Source: Selaginella moellendorffii (Eukaryota; Streptophyta; Lycopodiopsida; Selaginellales; Selaginellaceae). From it: a stretch of DNA of 64,000 nt. Shown here one piece after another: positions 30,190-41,409 of this stretch (the first letter of the stretch is position 1; every line of letters starts with the position of its first letter). Under the pieces are notes generated by a model. The model searched no databases. It was given only the letters and a program-made list of their open reading frames with translations, and was not told where the DNA came from. Where the stretch lies: assembly GCF_000143415.4 (NCBI RefSeq), contig NW_003314317.1, positions 1,231,150 to 1,295,149 on the forward strand, given 5' to 3'. Position numbers and translations under genes: made by a program.

Positions 30190-33100
30190 TTCTATAAAGA
30201 TTTTTTGTTATATATTGATCCTTATATATAGATACATTATTAGAAATAATAATAAAATATAAGATTATTAATTTTTTTAAGAATCAACTACTACTATAGT
30301 ATGATTCTTTAAAGTTTTGATCAATAATAATTACTTATCTCCTGTTTAGGGAATATATAAATAGAAAAAATTTCAGGAAAATATAATTTTTATAAATACA
30401 TATGTTAAAATGAATCTCCATCTTTAGCCTCATGAACCACAGGCATTAGTTCATAGAAAACTACCTCTGAATGATTTTCTTTTAGAATTGCATATCGAGT
30501 TTTTACAACTTGGACATAATCCCTTATTAAGTTCCCCACTACTACATGCTCTATCTTTATAGCCATACCTTTGGCCCCTCAGTAAGCACTATATAAAACT
30601 TATCTAACTTCCCTCACTCATGGATTCTTCATCAACATCTTTACCACTTAGCCTTTTATCATTTGATGAAGCTTTGAGCTCCTTAACTTGTGTCACAACC
30701 TAAAAAACAAAAAAAATATATACATTAAGTAATGCCTTCTTGGTGCCTTTCATGCCCTTTTAGAAGCCTCCCCTAAGCATCTTCATCATTGATGACAACA
30801 TTTATTCTTAGCTACTCTCTACCTCCTATTATATTTGATTTTTGCCTAGATACCTTGAGAAGCATCTTTATCTCTAACATTTGCCTCTCAAACTCCTAGG
30901 TTTCCTTCACTAACAGCTTAGTTTAGTGCTTTGCTATGAATATCTTCTCAATCTGGGCATCACTTGCCTACTTAGCCTTTTGAGATTCCCTTGCTTGAAC
31001 TGCTGACTAGTCCAACTCACTAATGCATGCATGTAAGCAAGCTTCATCACAAGCCTCTACCTGGTCAAGACAATTTTTTAGCCACCCATACTCTATAAGT
31101 AACTTGGAGCTAGCATCTTCTTAGTGCCTCATCTTTGCATGAGATGTTTTTGCTAGCATCCAGGTTCTATATATCCATGTCAAAGGCCAGTGTTTATCTA
31201 TTCCTCACACTTGCAATTTGTACTCCTCTTGGATTTGTTAAATTCTAATTTTCACTAGCTTCTAGATAATTGCCTCATGTGTTAAAATCCTAGAATGTCC
31301 TATATTCCTCCATAATTGGGAAAACCACTCATCGCAACTCAACAATCTCCCCTTATACCTACTGTGAGATATCTTAATGCATTCCCAGTAGTAAAACTGG
31401 ATAGTTAAAGGAATCCTTATTACAAATCTTCCATAAGCATTCTTTTATAAAGATAGCCACTACTTTATATAACTTTTTCATCTCAAGGCTTTCATAGTTA
31501 TTATATAAATCTACTACAAAAATCTCCTAACACCTAAAGATTTCCCCAACCTTGACTTTTTGTCCATCCCCAAAAGTAAGTGGCATACTTTTCGTGAGTA
31601 GGGTTGATATGATCATCAACTCCACAATCTATAGCCTAGTTTCAAATTTAATCCCCATGTGGGATATAAGCAAATTGCTTTCTCACAAAAGATTTTATAT
31701 TTTGCCAATAGCCCCTACAAAATCATAATCTTTCACATATGAAGATCTATTACCTAAAGTATTGTGGAATCAATAAGATCACCACCTAAGCCCCAATTCA
31801 AAAACCATTAAGGTTGAAGGAGGTCAATTTCATTAATGAGCCTCTATGGATATAATAGTTTGTTTGTTTCTTCATGTCAAATTCTCCTCCTCTAGGTTAC
31901 ATATAATAATTCTTCCCTCACCTTCTTGGGTGTAGGTTTGCCCTCTACTTCAAGATCTTGGATCAGAATTTCCTTTCAAACTTTCTTTACTGACTTCAAG
32001 GTCATTTAATGGTAACTCTTCCTCTTTGGTTTTTAATGCTTCTTGCTGTTATAAGATTTTGGCACATAAATCTCTTCATTAACACTTAATGCCCAAAAGC
32101 TTATCTTCAGATTCTTTTAAGGCTGAACACCCTTTCCCTTTCCCCAAATTATCACCCACAAGAACTTAGAATCCACCAAGAATTTTCCCATGCATACACT
32201 AAAGTATTTATGCCAACTAGTTTGGTTACTTAATTCTGATGGGCAATCACTTTCATAGTTAATTTTGTGCCATATGTCAAGGGTTGCCATGTGTTTTTTA
32301 ACTCTTTTTTTCTCTCACTTTTCTTTTCTTTGTTTTTTTCTTCACTCTCTTTCTTTGCCACTTTTCTTACTTCTCTCATTTTTTTTCCTGCTTCCTATAG
32401 TCCTAATACAACCTAGATGTCTCTATAATATCTTCCTTAAGGAAAACATATGAGTAGTGTCTAGCAATTTAATGCCGTTCTTTATCTTTAAGGATTAAAT
32501 TTTGGTTATGTCCTTCTTTTTAGCCTATAACTTTGTATGGTCCCTTTATCATTGCCTCAGAATACACCCAAAACATTTTTTCTTCTTTTGCATTGATATT
32601 GGCTTGTGCAGTACTTTTTGTAACTCCAAAACTAACACATATAGACTTTGGATAGTAGCCACTTCACTCTTCCTCGCTTCTAGGATTTGTCATATCATTT
32701 TGTGGTAGGAGTCATAAAAATTCTTAACCAAACTGTGGGAAACTAACATTTTTAGATTTTGTATGAGAGGGACCATTCCATCAAGATTCAATAACACGAC
32801 TAAAATGAACTTTTGACATATTTAAGGTGTCATGCTAATCTTGAGCTCATCTAGAGAATAGTGAAAATACGTCCAAAAGAAGATTTTCCTTAGCAAAAAA
32901 ATGTAGAAAGATTTGTCGCCACCACCTCACCATTTAAGCCTTGATATGTGCCAATTGTGATCCTCCTGTGAAATCTCTCATCCAAGGAAAAATTGCTCCT
33001 TCTCATTTTCTTGATTTTGGGTATGTCCTCCTTACTCTTAAACTCCAAACATATTTGCACCACCCTCTTAAGCATCTTTTCCTTTGGCATTGGCTTGAGA

Positions 33101-33925
33101 TATTATTAATAGTATTTTCCTTGGGCATACTTCTTTTCTTTCTCAGCAATAACAGCCAAACTTTGCTTCTTAGATTTTACAAAAGATTCACTTGGTCATG
33201 AATTAAATCCACCACCAACCATCTTTTTGCATTCAACTCTTCAGAAAAGTGTTGCAATAGTATTAAGTTAAAGATTAACAAAAGAAACTCATATTTTAGA
33301 AGTTAATTCTTTCCCCACATGCAAGAATTGTCAAACAATCTTTATAATATTAAGAAAGGTGTAATGAACAAACTTAAACCACATGACATAGAATATTTAA
33401 CATATCAGCCTAGCAATGCTTCTTTGGTCTCTTGCTAACATAGCCTAGTTGTTTTATGCTTATTAATGGTAGCTTTATGGAAGGTGTATTGATGTAAGAG
33501 AGCATGAGTTTTATGACCTAACATTATAGCACATTGTATATGCCAACATAAAATCTCCAAACATGCTCACTCTAAGGTACTTGGGATATTAAAATAAACA
33601 TAATTGTTGTTCAAATAAAAAATCCCACATCCACAAAACTAATGTGAGCACACTCTAATTTAAGTTGTAAGCAACAAAACACTCTTTACTCTAGAGCACA
33701 CTCCAAGAAACATTATTAAACACAAAATCCCTGAAGGGTGGGGTGAGGCTCAATTTAACCAAGTTCTCTATTACTTCCCACTCTTATTTTTCAATTCCTT
33801 CTTGGGATCTCAGAATTCTCTACATGTGCTATAGCTCTACCACCTCTTTCCATCATGAGTATGTCCTTTAGAAACCCAATTAGTTAGGGTGAACGTTAAC
33901 TTTTTTACTTTTTTTTGCAATAAAA
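30190..33925. other. AT-rich, CpG-poor sequence, no gene
   Basis: Nothing coding can be supported: frames are short and the composition is uniformly AT-rich with many TG/CA and very few CG dinucleotides. This is the look of old methylated transposon sequence, but I could not align it to another part of the window. The frames at 32265-32453 and 32941-33201 look like chance. Confidence 0.6.
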
Positions 33926-34164
33926 TTAGGGGGTTTTCGCACCCACCATTAATTTAGGGCTTTTACATCAGAGGATTTTAGCCTAATTTAAAATTTTAAT
34001 GTTATTCTTTTCACACCAATATTAGTTAATAATAGCATTAGTAGTTATTAGTCATTTTGGGTGATAAAAACTTTGGATAATGTTAACTGGTTCACACTCC
34101 CATTAAATTAGTTAATTTAATGATGCTCTGTTCACACCAGCTATTAAGTTATACCTTATAACAT

Positions 34165-34593
34165 GCAGCAGTGCAAAAGGCGACAACAATCACGAAGATC
34201 TTGGCACCAGCCACCCCCATCAATCTCCCTCACCCTCTTTGCACTAGCTCCTCCATCTCCCCACTCCCTCCTCAAAAAGTGGCAGTGGAGGAGGCGGCAG
34301 CAATGACAACGATAGGAGGAGCTTCCACAGCGGCGGCAATGGCCTCGTCCCCCAGCCTGGCGGCGGTAATGGCGTCGAGTGGCATGGCGGAGCAAAGCAA
34401 CGGGGAGGCAAGTGCTCTGGAATGTGGTGTTGGGCACAAGTGCAAGAGCCCCAACAAGCCCAGTGGGCTTCTCCAGTGGGGGCAGCGGAATGGGTGTGTC
34501 ATGGAAGCAACCAAGGGAGGAGGAAGAGGTGGCGTTTGGAGAGTTGTGCACATGAAGAAGCAGCAGCAGCACGGATCTAACATTGCCCTATAG
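34165..34593. other. GC-rich insert inside the TIR element, possible captured gene piece
   Basis: Open frames exist on both strands (34171-34593 plus; 34156-34572 and 34272-34583 minus). Minus translations are Pro/Cys/Leu-rich; the plus one is Ala/Gly/Met-rich. No family is recognised, and codon-like structure is ambiguous. Transduplication of a host fragment is the simplest reading; a genuine element gene cannot be excluded. Confidence 0.4.
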
Positions 34594-34612
34594 AATATTC
34601 GTGGAATAATTT

Positions 34613-34646
34613 AATCCTAATGCTACAAAAGTGTAGCATTAGGATT
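34613..34646. other. Perfect 15-bp-stem hairpin in the TIR element
   Basis: AATCCTAATGCTACA, loop AAAG, then TGTAGCATTAGGATT. No mismatch in the stem. It lies just right of the GC-rich insert. Confidence 0.85.
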
Positions 34647-34875
34647 TTAGCGAAAAATGTGAAAGAAATGCTAATTGTAACATTAGCTTACTTTAATGTT
34701 TATTTCTGGTGTGAACAAGTTACCATTAAATTATCTATTAAATTAGAGTTTACAAAATCTAATATAATAGTGTGGTGGTGTGAACGAATTACCATTAAAT
34801 TTACTAATTTAATGGTGGGTGCGAAACCCCCCTAAGACTTTTGAATTTTTTACCACTTTAGGGTTTATAGGGCTT

Positions 34876-35679
34876 ATGCTCCGGGCATGGATTGGAGCTA
34901 GGTCGCGGTCGAGAGCGCTGCTCCAGCAGTGCCGACGGCTGAGCGCGCCACCTCCTCAAATTGTGGATCCCGCCGATGGATCGCCTCCGCCTCCGCCTCC
35001 ATCTCCGCCTCCTCCCGCCGTGATCGACAGTGAGGAGACGAGGCGCGCCAAGCAGCGCGCGGCGGATCTCAAGGCCATCTATGAAGGTAGGATGGATTTC
35101 GAGATCGCTACCAGGGTCGCATTTGGGGAATCTAAGAATCCAAATCCCAAGGAGCTCGGGTATGTTGCTAGAGTCCTCTTTGAAATAAGTGTCTTCCTCT
35201 TTCTTCCAGGCTTGATTGGCACTTGTGGCAGTTCTTCGTATGCGTCGTCGTCCCGGTTTCTCGTAAGCGACCAAAGTTCTAGCTCGATTTTTCTTTGTGG
35301 CTGAGCATTTTGATTCTCTTGTCTGGAGCAGTGATCTACATGGTGGCAATGTACGCGCGTCGAGAGATTCGAAGATTGGAGAAGGTAAGGATGGAACTTG
35401 GAGAGCTTTCTCTAACCGTTTTTTTCTCTTTTCCAGGAGAGAGGGATTGAGCCACTGCCAAAGAAGACATGGGCGAATAGATACGAGATCGATCGATTGC
35501 AAAAGGAGTACCAAGCCAAACGAACAGTGAGGCGCGCGGGATTAGACGTCGAAGAGCTCAAATCTCTCAAAGGCAGGCTCGATTCGATCGATGACAAACT
35601 CGCCAAACTGGAAACGTTTTTAAATCGCCCAGCGCTTCCAGAGATACCTTCAAGTCCTCCAGCAAATCAATCAAAGTGA
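34876..35679 (+). CDS. Single-pass membrane protein with coiled-coil tail, likely organellar
   Basis: Four exons: 34876-35159, 35210-35262, 35332-35384 and 35437-35679, giving 210 residues. The N-terminus MLRAWIGARSRSRALLQQCRRLS is Arg/Leu-rich without acids, like a mitochondrial presequence. A Pro-rich stretch follows, then one membrane segment (WHLWQFFVCVVVPVSLIYMV, residues ~100-120). The tail is charged and coiled-coil-prone (ARREIRRLEKERG ... LKGRLDSIDDKLAKLETFL). Such layouts are common in small mitochondrial inner-membrane proteins, but I do not recognise the family. The stop is 88 bp before the AspRS start, same strand. Confidence 0.8.
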
Positions 35680-35767
35680 CGAGCTTGTAAAAATCATGGT
35701 TTCAATCCCCACCGTCAAATTTGCCGGGCCATCTGACGGTCACGGTTTTACGTTATTAGGGTTCTTC

Positions 35768-37976
35768 ATGGGTAGTGTTTCGTGGTTGAGGCATATTTCC
35801 AGCGCTAGGGTTTTAGGCTTGAGGATCGATCGTCGGCGTTTTTACAGCGTGATGCCGCGAGGAGAGGAATCAGCAGCTGGGGCGGAGGCATCGGCTTCGG
35901 CGGTGGAAGCATCGCCAGGTATGAGCAAGAAAGCCGCACAGAAGGCCGCGAAGAAAGCCGAGAAGGAGCTCCGCCAGGCTGCTGCGCTCGCCGCGGCTGC
36001 CGCGGAGGAGGAAGAAATTGATCCACTGGCGGACAAGTACGGGGATACGAAGCTGGAGGATTTGCAATCCAAGGCTGTGACTGGGCGGAAGTGGACCGAG
36101 ATTTCGGAGCTTGGGACCGATCTGGAGGGCTCTACTGTGCTGGTTCGTGGGAGAGTTCACAGCAAGAGAGCGAAAGGGAAGATGGCATTTCTGGTGCTTC
36201 GTGAGACTATCCATACCGTGCAATGCGTGGTTTCTATGGAGAACGTTGGGAGCAAACAGTTTGTAAAGTATGCGAGCTTGCTGAGCAAAGAGTCCGTTGT
36301 GGACGTGACGGGAAATGTGTCAAATCCAAGAAATCCAGTGTCCGGGACGACACAACCGGTAAGTCCTTTTCTTTTGTCGTGAAGTCATCTTCATCGTGTT
36401 CGTGCTTTGTTCTTCACAGGTGGAAATCCAGGTGACAGAACTCCATTGTATATCCAAGTCGACCAACGAGCTCCCTCTTCTGTTGGAAGATGCCGCTCGC
36501 AGTGACCAGGATATTGAGAAAGCTGCAAAGGTGAGTCGAGTCTCTTTTCTATTGCGTGGGTTAGTTTGATTTGTTTCTCTTCAGGAAGGCATTCAATATG
36601 CACGCGTTCTACAAGACACGAGGCTGAATAACAGGGTCCTTGATCTTAGAATCCCTGCCAATCAAGCGATCTTTACCGTTCAGTCGGAAATCTCAAGCGT
36701 ATGTGCTTTGTTCGTTTTGTGACGAATTGTGGCGCTGAGAAGCTTGTTATGGTTTTTTTCAGCTCTTTCACGACTTTCTACGGGCTAACAAGTTTCGCCA
36801 GATCCACACGCCAAAGCTTATCGCTGGTGCTAGCGAAGGTGGCTCTGCAGTGTTCAAGCTGCAGTACGCAAATGATCAACCTGCATGTCTGGCTCAATCA
36901 CCGCAGCTGCACAAACAGATGGCAATTTGTGGTGACTTCCGTCGAGTTTTCGAGATAGGTCCTGTTTTCAGAGCCGAAAAATCTTTTACTCATCGGCACC
37001 TGTGTGAATTTATCGGACTCGATTTTGAAATGGAGATCAAGGAACACTATTTCGAGGTAGAGTTTATTTGAACTAGACGATGGGTAACTTTTCCACTTGC
37101 AGATCATCGACCTGATTGGCAAACTCTTCATCTATGTGTTCAACGAGCTTAACAAAAACTGCAAGAAAGAGCTTGAAACGATCAACAGCCAGTATCCTTT
37201 TGAGCCATTGCAGGTTTGATTACTTGTAAATTCAGTATAAATTGTTTCAACTGTGTACTTCTTTCAGTATCTTGACGAAACCCTGGTACTCGCATTTGCC
37301 GAGGGGATTCAGATGTTAAAGGTGATTGTTTCTATCATTGATTTTTGCAAGACCTGACGCGTGATAACAGGAAGCTGGGTTTGAGACTGATCCTCTTGGA
37401 GACCTTGACACAGAAACTGAGAGGAGACTGGGACTTCTTGTGAAGGAGAGGTGAGTAGTTTGTTTAACCCCTCTCATGCTCTTACGATTGATTCTTCTTC
37501 ACAGATACAAGACTGATTTTTATATTCTGCATCGATATCCACTTGCTGTCCGGCCATTCTATACCATGCCTGCTGTCGACGATCCTAAATATTCAAACTC
37601 ATTCGACGTTTTCATTCGGGGTTAGTCATCGTTGTTTCCTGTCGTTATTTGTTTGTTCTGATTGTCTTTTGTAGGCGAGGAAATCATCTCCGGTGCCCAG
37701 CGTGTTCATGACAAGGATCTTCTTCTAAAGCGGATCGAGGAGTGCAACATTGATCCAAACGCTATTGGCTTGCAGAACTACATAAATTCTTTCAGGTGAA
37801 TAGCGAAAACATTAAACTTTTTGTGTGACAAATTTCCTGTTACTGGCAGCTATGGTGCACCACCTCACGGAGGCATTGGCGTCGGCTTGGAACGAGTAGC
37901 GATGCTCTTCTGCAATCTGGACAACATAAGGAAGGCCTCTTTGTTTCCTCGTGATCCTAATAGGCTGGCACCTTAG
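35768..37976 (+). CDS. AspRS: Aspartyl-tRNA synthetase, eukaryotic cytosolic type
   Basis: Charges tRNA-Asp with aspartate. Ten exons: 35768-36358, 36420-36530, 36585-36698, 36763-37056, 37103-37213, 37268-37321, 37371-37450, 37505-37620, 37675-37795 and 37850-37976, giving 572 residues. After a Lys/Ala-rich N-terminal helix come the OB-fold anticodon-binding domain ([18 protein letters not shown]), class II motif 2 ([15 protein letters not shown]) and motif 3 ([14 protein letters not shown]), close to the end as expected. Two starts are plausible. ATG 35768 adds [19 protein letters not shown]..., which looks like a mitochondrial presequence; ATG 35852 (MPRGEESA) gives the plain cytosolic enzyme. 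The still earlier ATG at 35696 is only 17 bp after the previous gene's stop and is unlikely. Confidence 0.96.
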
Positions 37977-38001
37977 GTCGAAGACAACGGTGTCCTGATA
38001 A

Positions 38002-39112
38002 TCAGGCACCAGATTTTGCACAAGTGTTACAACCCATATTGACGCAAGGGATGTGACCACCAGGTTCTTCTTCTTCTTGCTGCTTCTTGTTGATCTTTCT
38101 CTTTGGAAAGACAGGAGGCCTTTCGTCCCTGAGCAGTGGTATCTTCTGTAAGTTGTTGATCTTGTGAGGTACATTTTTGAACTTGGAAATGACAAATCTT
38201 TGCTTAGGCCTCGGCGGGTTCCTCCAGTAGAACCAGCGTATTATTCTCATGTCGGTGGTCTTGTTGTTCTTGACAGGGACAAAGACTGGCCTGATAACTT
38301 GGAAGTCGTGATGGTGTTGGGTATTCATCCTGATGAAATCGTATCCATAAGCATAGCGAATGACTTCATCCATGCTGTCGCCCCTGTTTCAGGAAAAGAA
38401 GAACACGATCATATTAAGCAAAGATTGACGAAGACACCACTTTGGTTCAAACCTTTCGAGCGGTGTGCCGTAGACGTGGTCTGGATTTACTACCGATGGA
38501 AGTGGAGCAACGTTTGCCTGGTACAAAGCAAAGTTGTCATGGTGGAACTAGCAATTCGAGGTAAAGTTTACCAGTCTCTGCTTGACTTTGAGCTTGATTG
38601 GATGCTCTCTTCGGTACATTCTCTGTTCGTCTGCCCGTGTGACTTTCCTGAGAGAAGAAAGTGACGAAAAGAAGTAAAGTTTGAGTTTTGGAGTGTTGGA
38701 TCTTACATTTTGGGAGCCTTCTTGTTCATAGCTCGCAGATCAGTGCCTTTGGCAGCGCTTGGGTCAGGGACGTTCTCTCGGAAGACCATCACTGCGAGGA
38801 ACCAACACCGAGTTAGTGTTTCCTTCATCGAGTGATCGAACAGGCCTGGACTAACTTACGTTCTTTCACTGTAGGAGAATACTCGTTGAGCACTCCATAG
38901 ATGAAGTTGTCGCTGGGAAGATTTCTGGTGGATCGTTTTCCCTGGAACGAGGACTGACATGAGCAAAGACAATGAAGAAACTTGACGCAAGATAGAGGTA
39001 CCGCTCCCAGCTTCGGTTTGATGAGAATCTCATCCTTTGCAGATGAGCTCCGGACATTCCCCATTCTGGGATGATCCGACTCGTCGTAAGTCATGTTGCC
39101 TGGATTCGACAT
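38002..39112 (-). CDS. CFAP77-like axonemal protein (probable)
   Basis: Six exons: 39002-39112, 38860-38953, 38707-38791, 38572-38647, 38453-38517 and 38002-38383, all GT-AG with consistent phases, giving 270 residues. The layout follows metazoan/algal CFAP77 (DUF4483), a protein of ciliary doublet microtubules: an early ILIKPKLG; NLPSDNFIYGVLNE; a mid AMNKKAPKM and VTRADEQRMYRE; then VNPDHVYGTPLE and MDEVIRYAYGYDF, where the family has a second (Y/F)G box and a C-terminal helix. The match is from memory and at motif level. The tail beyond ~residue 170 is basic and ends with three Cys. Convergent with AspRS (25 bp apart) and divergent from the glutaminyl cyclase gene. Confidence 0.6.
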
Positions 39113-39401
39113 CGCGGAACAAAGCTTGAAATCGATCCGCCAAAGCCGACTTCTTCGACCAATCAGCCTATCAAAATTTGAGAACGGGGGAATATGCCAT
39201 TGCGCGGCAACCAATTGGCGCCCACTCGTAGGCGCGTCATCCGCACCGTCCACGTGTCCAGGTGTATCGAATTCAAAGTTTGAATAAAAGAATATACCTA
39301 AAACTGACCTATCTCTGTTCAAGGCTTGATATGCTATTTTGATTCTAGCAATGTGGGCTGGGAGAGAGGTGTAGGGTTCTTGGATTCTTATGATCCAAGA
39401 A

Positions 39402-40593
39402 ATGGGGAAGAGGCGGCACCGTCTCTCGCTGGGCGGCGTGATCTTCAGCGCCGGCGCCGTGGTTGCGCTCGTCGTTGTGCTGCTCGAGGTGTCGTCCGCC
39501 TCGAAGCCAAAGAAGGCGGCTTCCACTCGCCAGGTGCCGATCAATTCGGGATTTCGGATCGTCCGTGAGTATCCGCACGATGCGAAGGCATTCACTCAGG
39601 TTCGATCGATCCATTTCGCTGCTGAATTTCCAGCTCAAAGAAGAATTTTTCTTTTTTTGCGATAAAAGGGGCTTTTGTACCATGGAAACAATACACTCTA
39701 TGAATCCACTGGGCTGCATGGAGAGGTACGCGAAAGTTTGGTAAAGTTCGTTCTGGTTCATTTACGAGGGTTTGGTGCTAACAGTCGTCAGTACGTGAAG
39801 TTGATCTTCAAACGGGAGAGGTTTGTTTTCTTTCTTTTATCTTTTTGCAGAAAATATATGTTCCAATGTCTGTGCAGGTTAGAAGGATTTATCGTCTGCA
39901 AAGCAGGGATTTTGGAGAAGGATTGGCACTTTGGGAAAACAAGTAACCTCTTTTTAAGATTCGGTGATGGTTTTGTTAATTCTAGCAGATTTTTACAGGT
40001 TATTTGGCAAACTAACAAAGGATATCTCTACGATGAGAAAACACTGAGTCTCGTAACTTTATACTGTTTCAGAGGTATATGATCACGATACTTTGCATTT
40101 CTTTCCAGCTAGGAACATTCAAGCATCCCATGACGGATGGCTGGGGATTGACGCACGACAACAAGCATATCATAGGAAGCGATGGAAGCTCCACTTTGTA
40201 CTTTCTAGACCCACACAACTTTGCAGGTTTGATGGTTTTTTCAGTGATAGATTTTGCAAGAAGAGTTGATCGCGCATTTCAGAGATAAGAAGAATCACAG
40301 TTAAGGACAATGGAGAAGCTGTGGAGCTTTTGAACGAGCTGGAGTATGTGAAAGGAGAGATCTGGGCGAATGTTTGGCAGGTACTTCGAAGCAGCGTATT
40401 CTCACTTTTCTATCGTTTTCTTTTCTTTTGACTCCGCAGATGAATTCTATTGCTCGAATCTCTCCCAAGGACGGTAGAGTCGTAGGATGGATAGTTTTGG
40501 ATGCACTAAGGCAAGTTGCTACCGTTTGTCGTGTTCCTGCTTAACATTTCTTATCCCGCACGCAGGAAGAGCCTCATTTCTGCTGGAAACAGG
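39402..40593 (+). CDS. QC: Glutaminyl-peptide cyclotransferase, plant/bacterial beta-propeller type, 3' end in assembly gap
   Basis: Converts N-terminal Gln of peptides to pyroglutamate, in the secretory pathway. Nine exons are visible: 39402-39599, 39669-39725, 39785-39820, 39878-39942, 39989-40052, 40109-40226, 40283-40380, 40440-40510 and 40566-40593, making 245 codons in phase. A signal-anchor (VIFSAGAVVALVVVLLEV) is followed by the blades: AFTQGLLYHGNNTLYESTGL, SSVREVDLQTGE, DGWGLTHDNKHIIGSDGSS, NELEYVKGEIWANVW and IARISPKDGRVVGWI. The intron after 40510 has a GC donor (AG|GCAAGT), a rare but valid class. The last ~60-80 residues fall in the 700-N gap. An ATG at 39390 adds four residues. 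Confidence 0.92.
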
Positions 40594-40604
40594 GTATGAA
40601 AAGT

Positions 40605-41304
40605 NNNNNNNNNNNNNNNNNNNNNNNNNNNNNNNNNNNNNNNNNNNNNNNNNNNNNNNNNNNNNNNNNNNNNNNNNNNNNNNNNNNNNNNNNNNNNNNN
40701 NNNNNNNNNNNNNNNNNNNNNNNNNNNNNNNNNNNNNNNNNNNNNNNNNNNNNNNNNNNNNNNNNNNNNNNNNNNNNNNNNNNNNNNNNNNNNNNNNNNN
40801 NNNNNNNNNNNNNNNNNNNNNNNNNNNNNNNNNNNNNNNNNNNNNNNNNNNNNNNNNNNNNNNNNNNNNNNNNNNNNNNNNNNNNNNNNNNNNNNNNNNN
40901 NNNNNNNNNNNNNNNNNNNNNNNNNNNNNNNNNNNNNNNNNNNNNNNNNNNNNNNNNNNNNNNNNNNNNNNNNNNNNNNNNNNNNNNNNNNNNNNNNNNN
41001 NNNNNNNNNNNNNNNNNNNNNNNNNNNNNNNNNNNNNNNNNNNNNNNNNNNNNNNNNNNNNNNNNNNNNNNNNNNNNNNNNNNNNNNNNNNNNNNNNNNN
41101 NNNNNNNNNNNNNNNNNNNNNNNNNNNNNNNNNNNNNNNNNNNNNNNNNNNNNNNNNNNNNNNNNNNNNNNNNNNNNNNNNNNNNNNNNNNNNNNNNNNN
41201 NNNNNNNNNNNNNNNNNNNNNNNNNNNNNNNNNNNNNNNNNNNNNNNNNNNNNNNNNNNNNNNNNNNNNNNNNNNNNNNNNNNNNNNNNNNNNNNNNNNN
41301 NNNN
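40605..41304. other. Assembly gap, 700 N
   Basis: Exactly 700 unknown bases, so possibly an arbitrary scaffold gap size. It hides the 3' end of the glutaminyl cyclase gene. Frames reported across it are meaningless. Confidence 0.99.
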
Positions 41305-41316
41305 CTGGGACGGGAG

Positions 41317-41409
41317 GAATATTCTAGAATATGCTTCTGTGCCGAGGCATATTCGGGGAGGCCTTTTAAAAAGCAGTTTCTAGAATATACTTTATGGCGG
41401 GGCATATTC
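41317..41409. repeat. Tandem repeat bordering the gap
   Basis: Two units beginning TTCTAGAATAT and ending GGCATATTCG (near 41322-41355 and 41378-41409). Two more may precede within N. Such arrays often break assemblies. Confidence 0.65.

Larger units (their letters stand above)
33929..34832 (+). mobile_element. Terminal-inverted-repeat DNA element with GC-rich cargo
   Basis: Left end GGGGGTTTTCGCACCCACCATTAA... and right end ...TTAATGGTGGGTGCGAAACCCCCC are inverted repeats of about 30 bp. Dinucleotide TA flanks both ends (33927-33928 and 34833-34834), as with Tc1/mariner-type insertion; the wider TTA/TAA context is palindromic, so PIF/Harbinger is not excluded. Subterminal GTTCACACC and ATTAAATT motifs recur in both orientations. 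No transposase is present, so it is non-autonomous. The centre (34160-34600) is GC-rich, unlike its AT-rich arms. Confidence 0.85.

Noticed and set aside
34171-34593. Calling the 140-codon frame in the TIR element a gene
   Set aside because: Equally long frames on the other strand, low-complexity composition and no recognised domain; kept as possible cargo only.
35696-35767. AspRS start at 35696
   Set aside because: Only 17 bp after the stop of the upstream gene, leaving no room for a promoter or leader; 35768 or 35852 fit better.
40487-41405. Long frames crossing the N block
   Set aside because: They are made of unknown bases; not evidence of coding.
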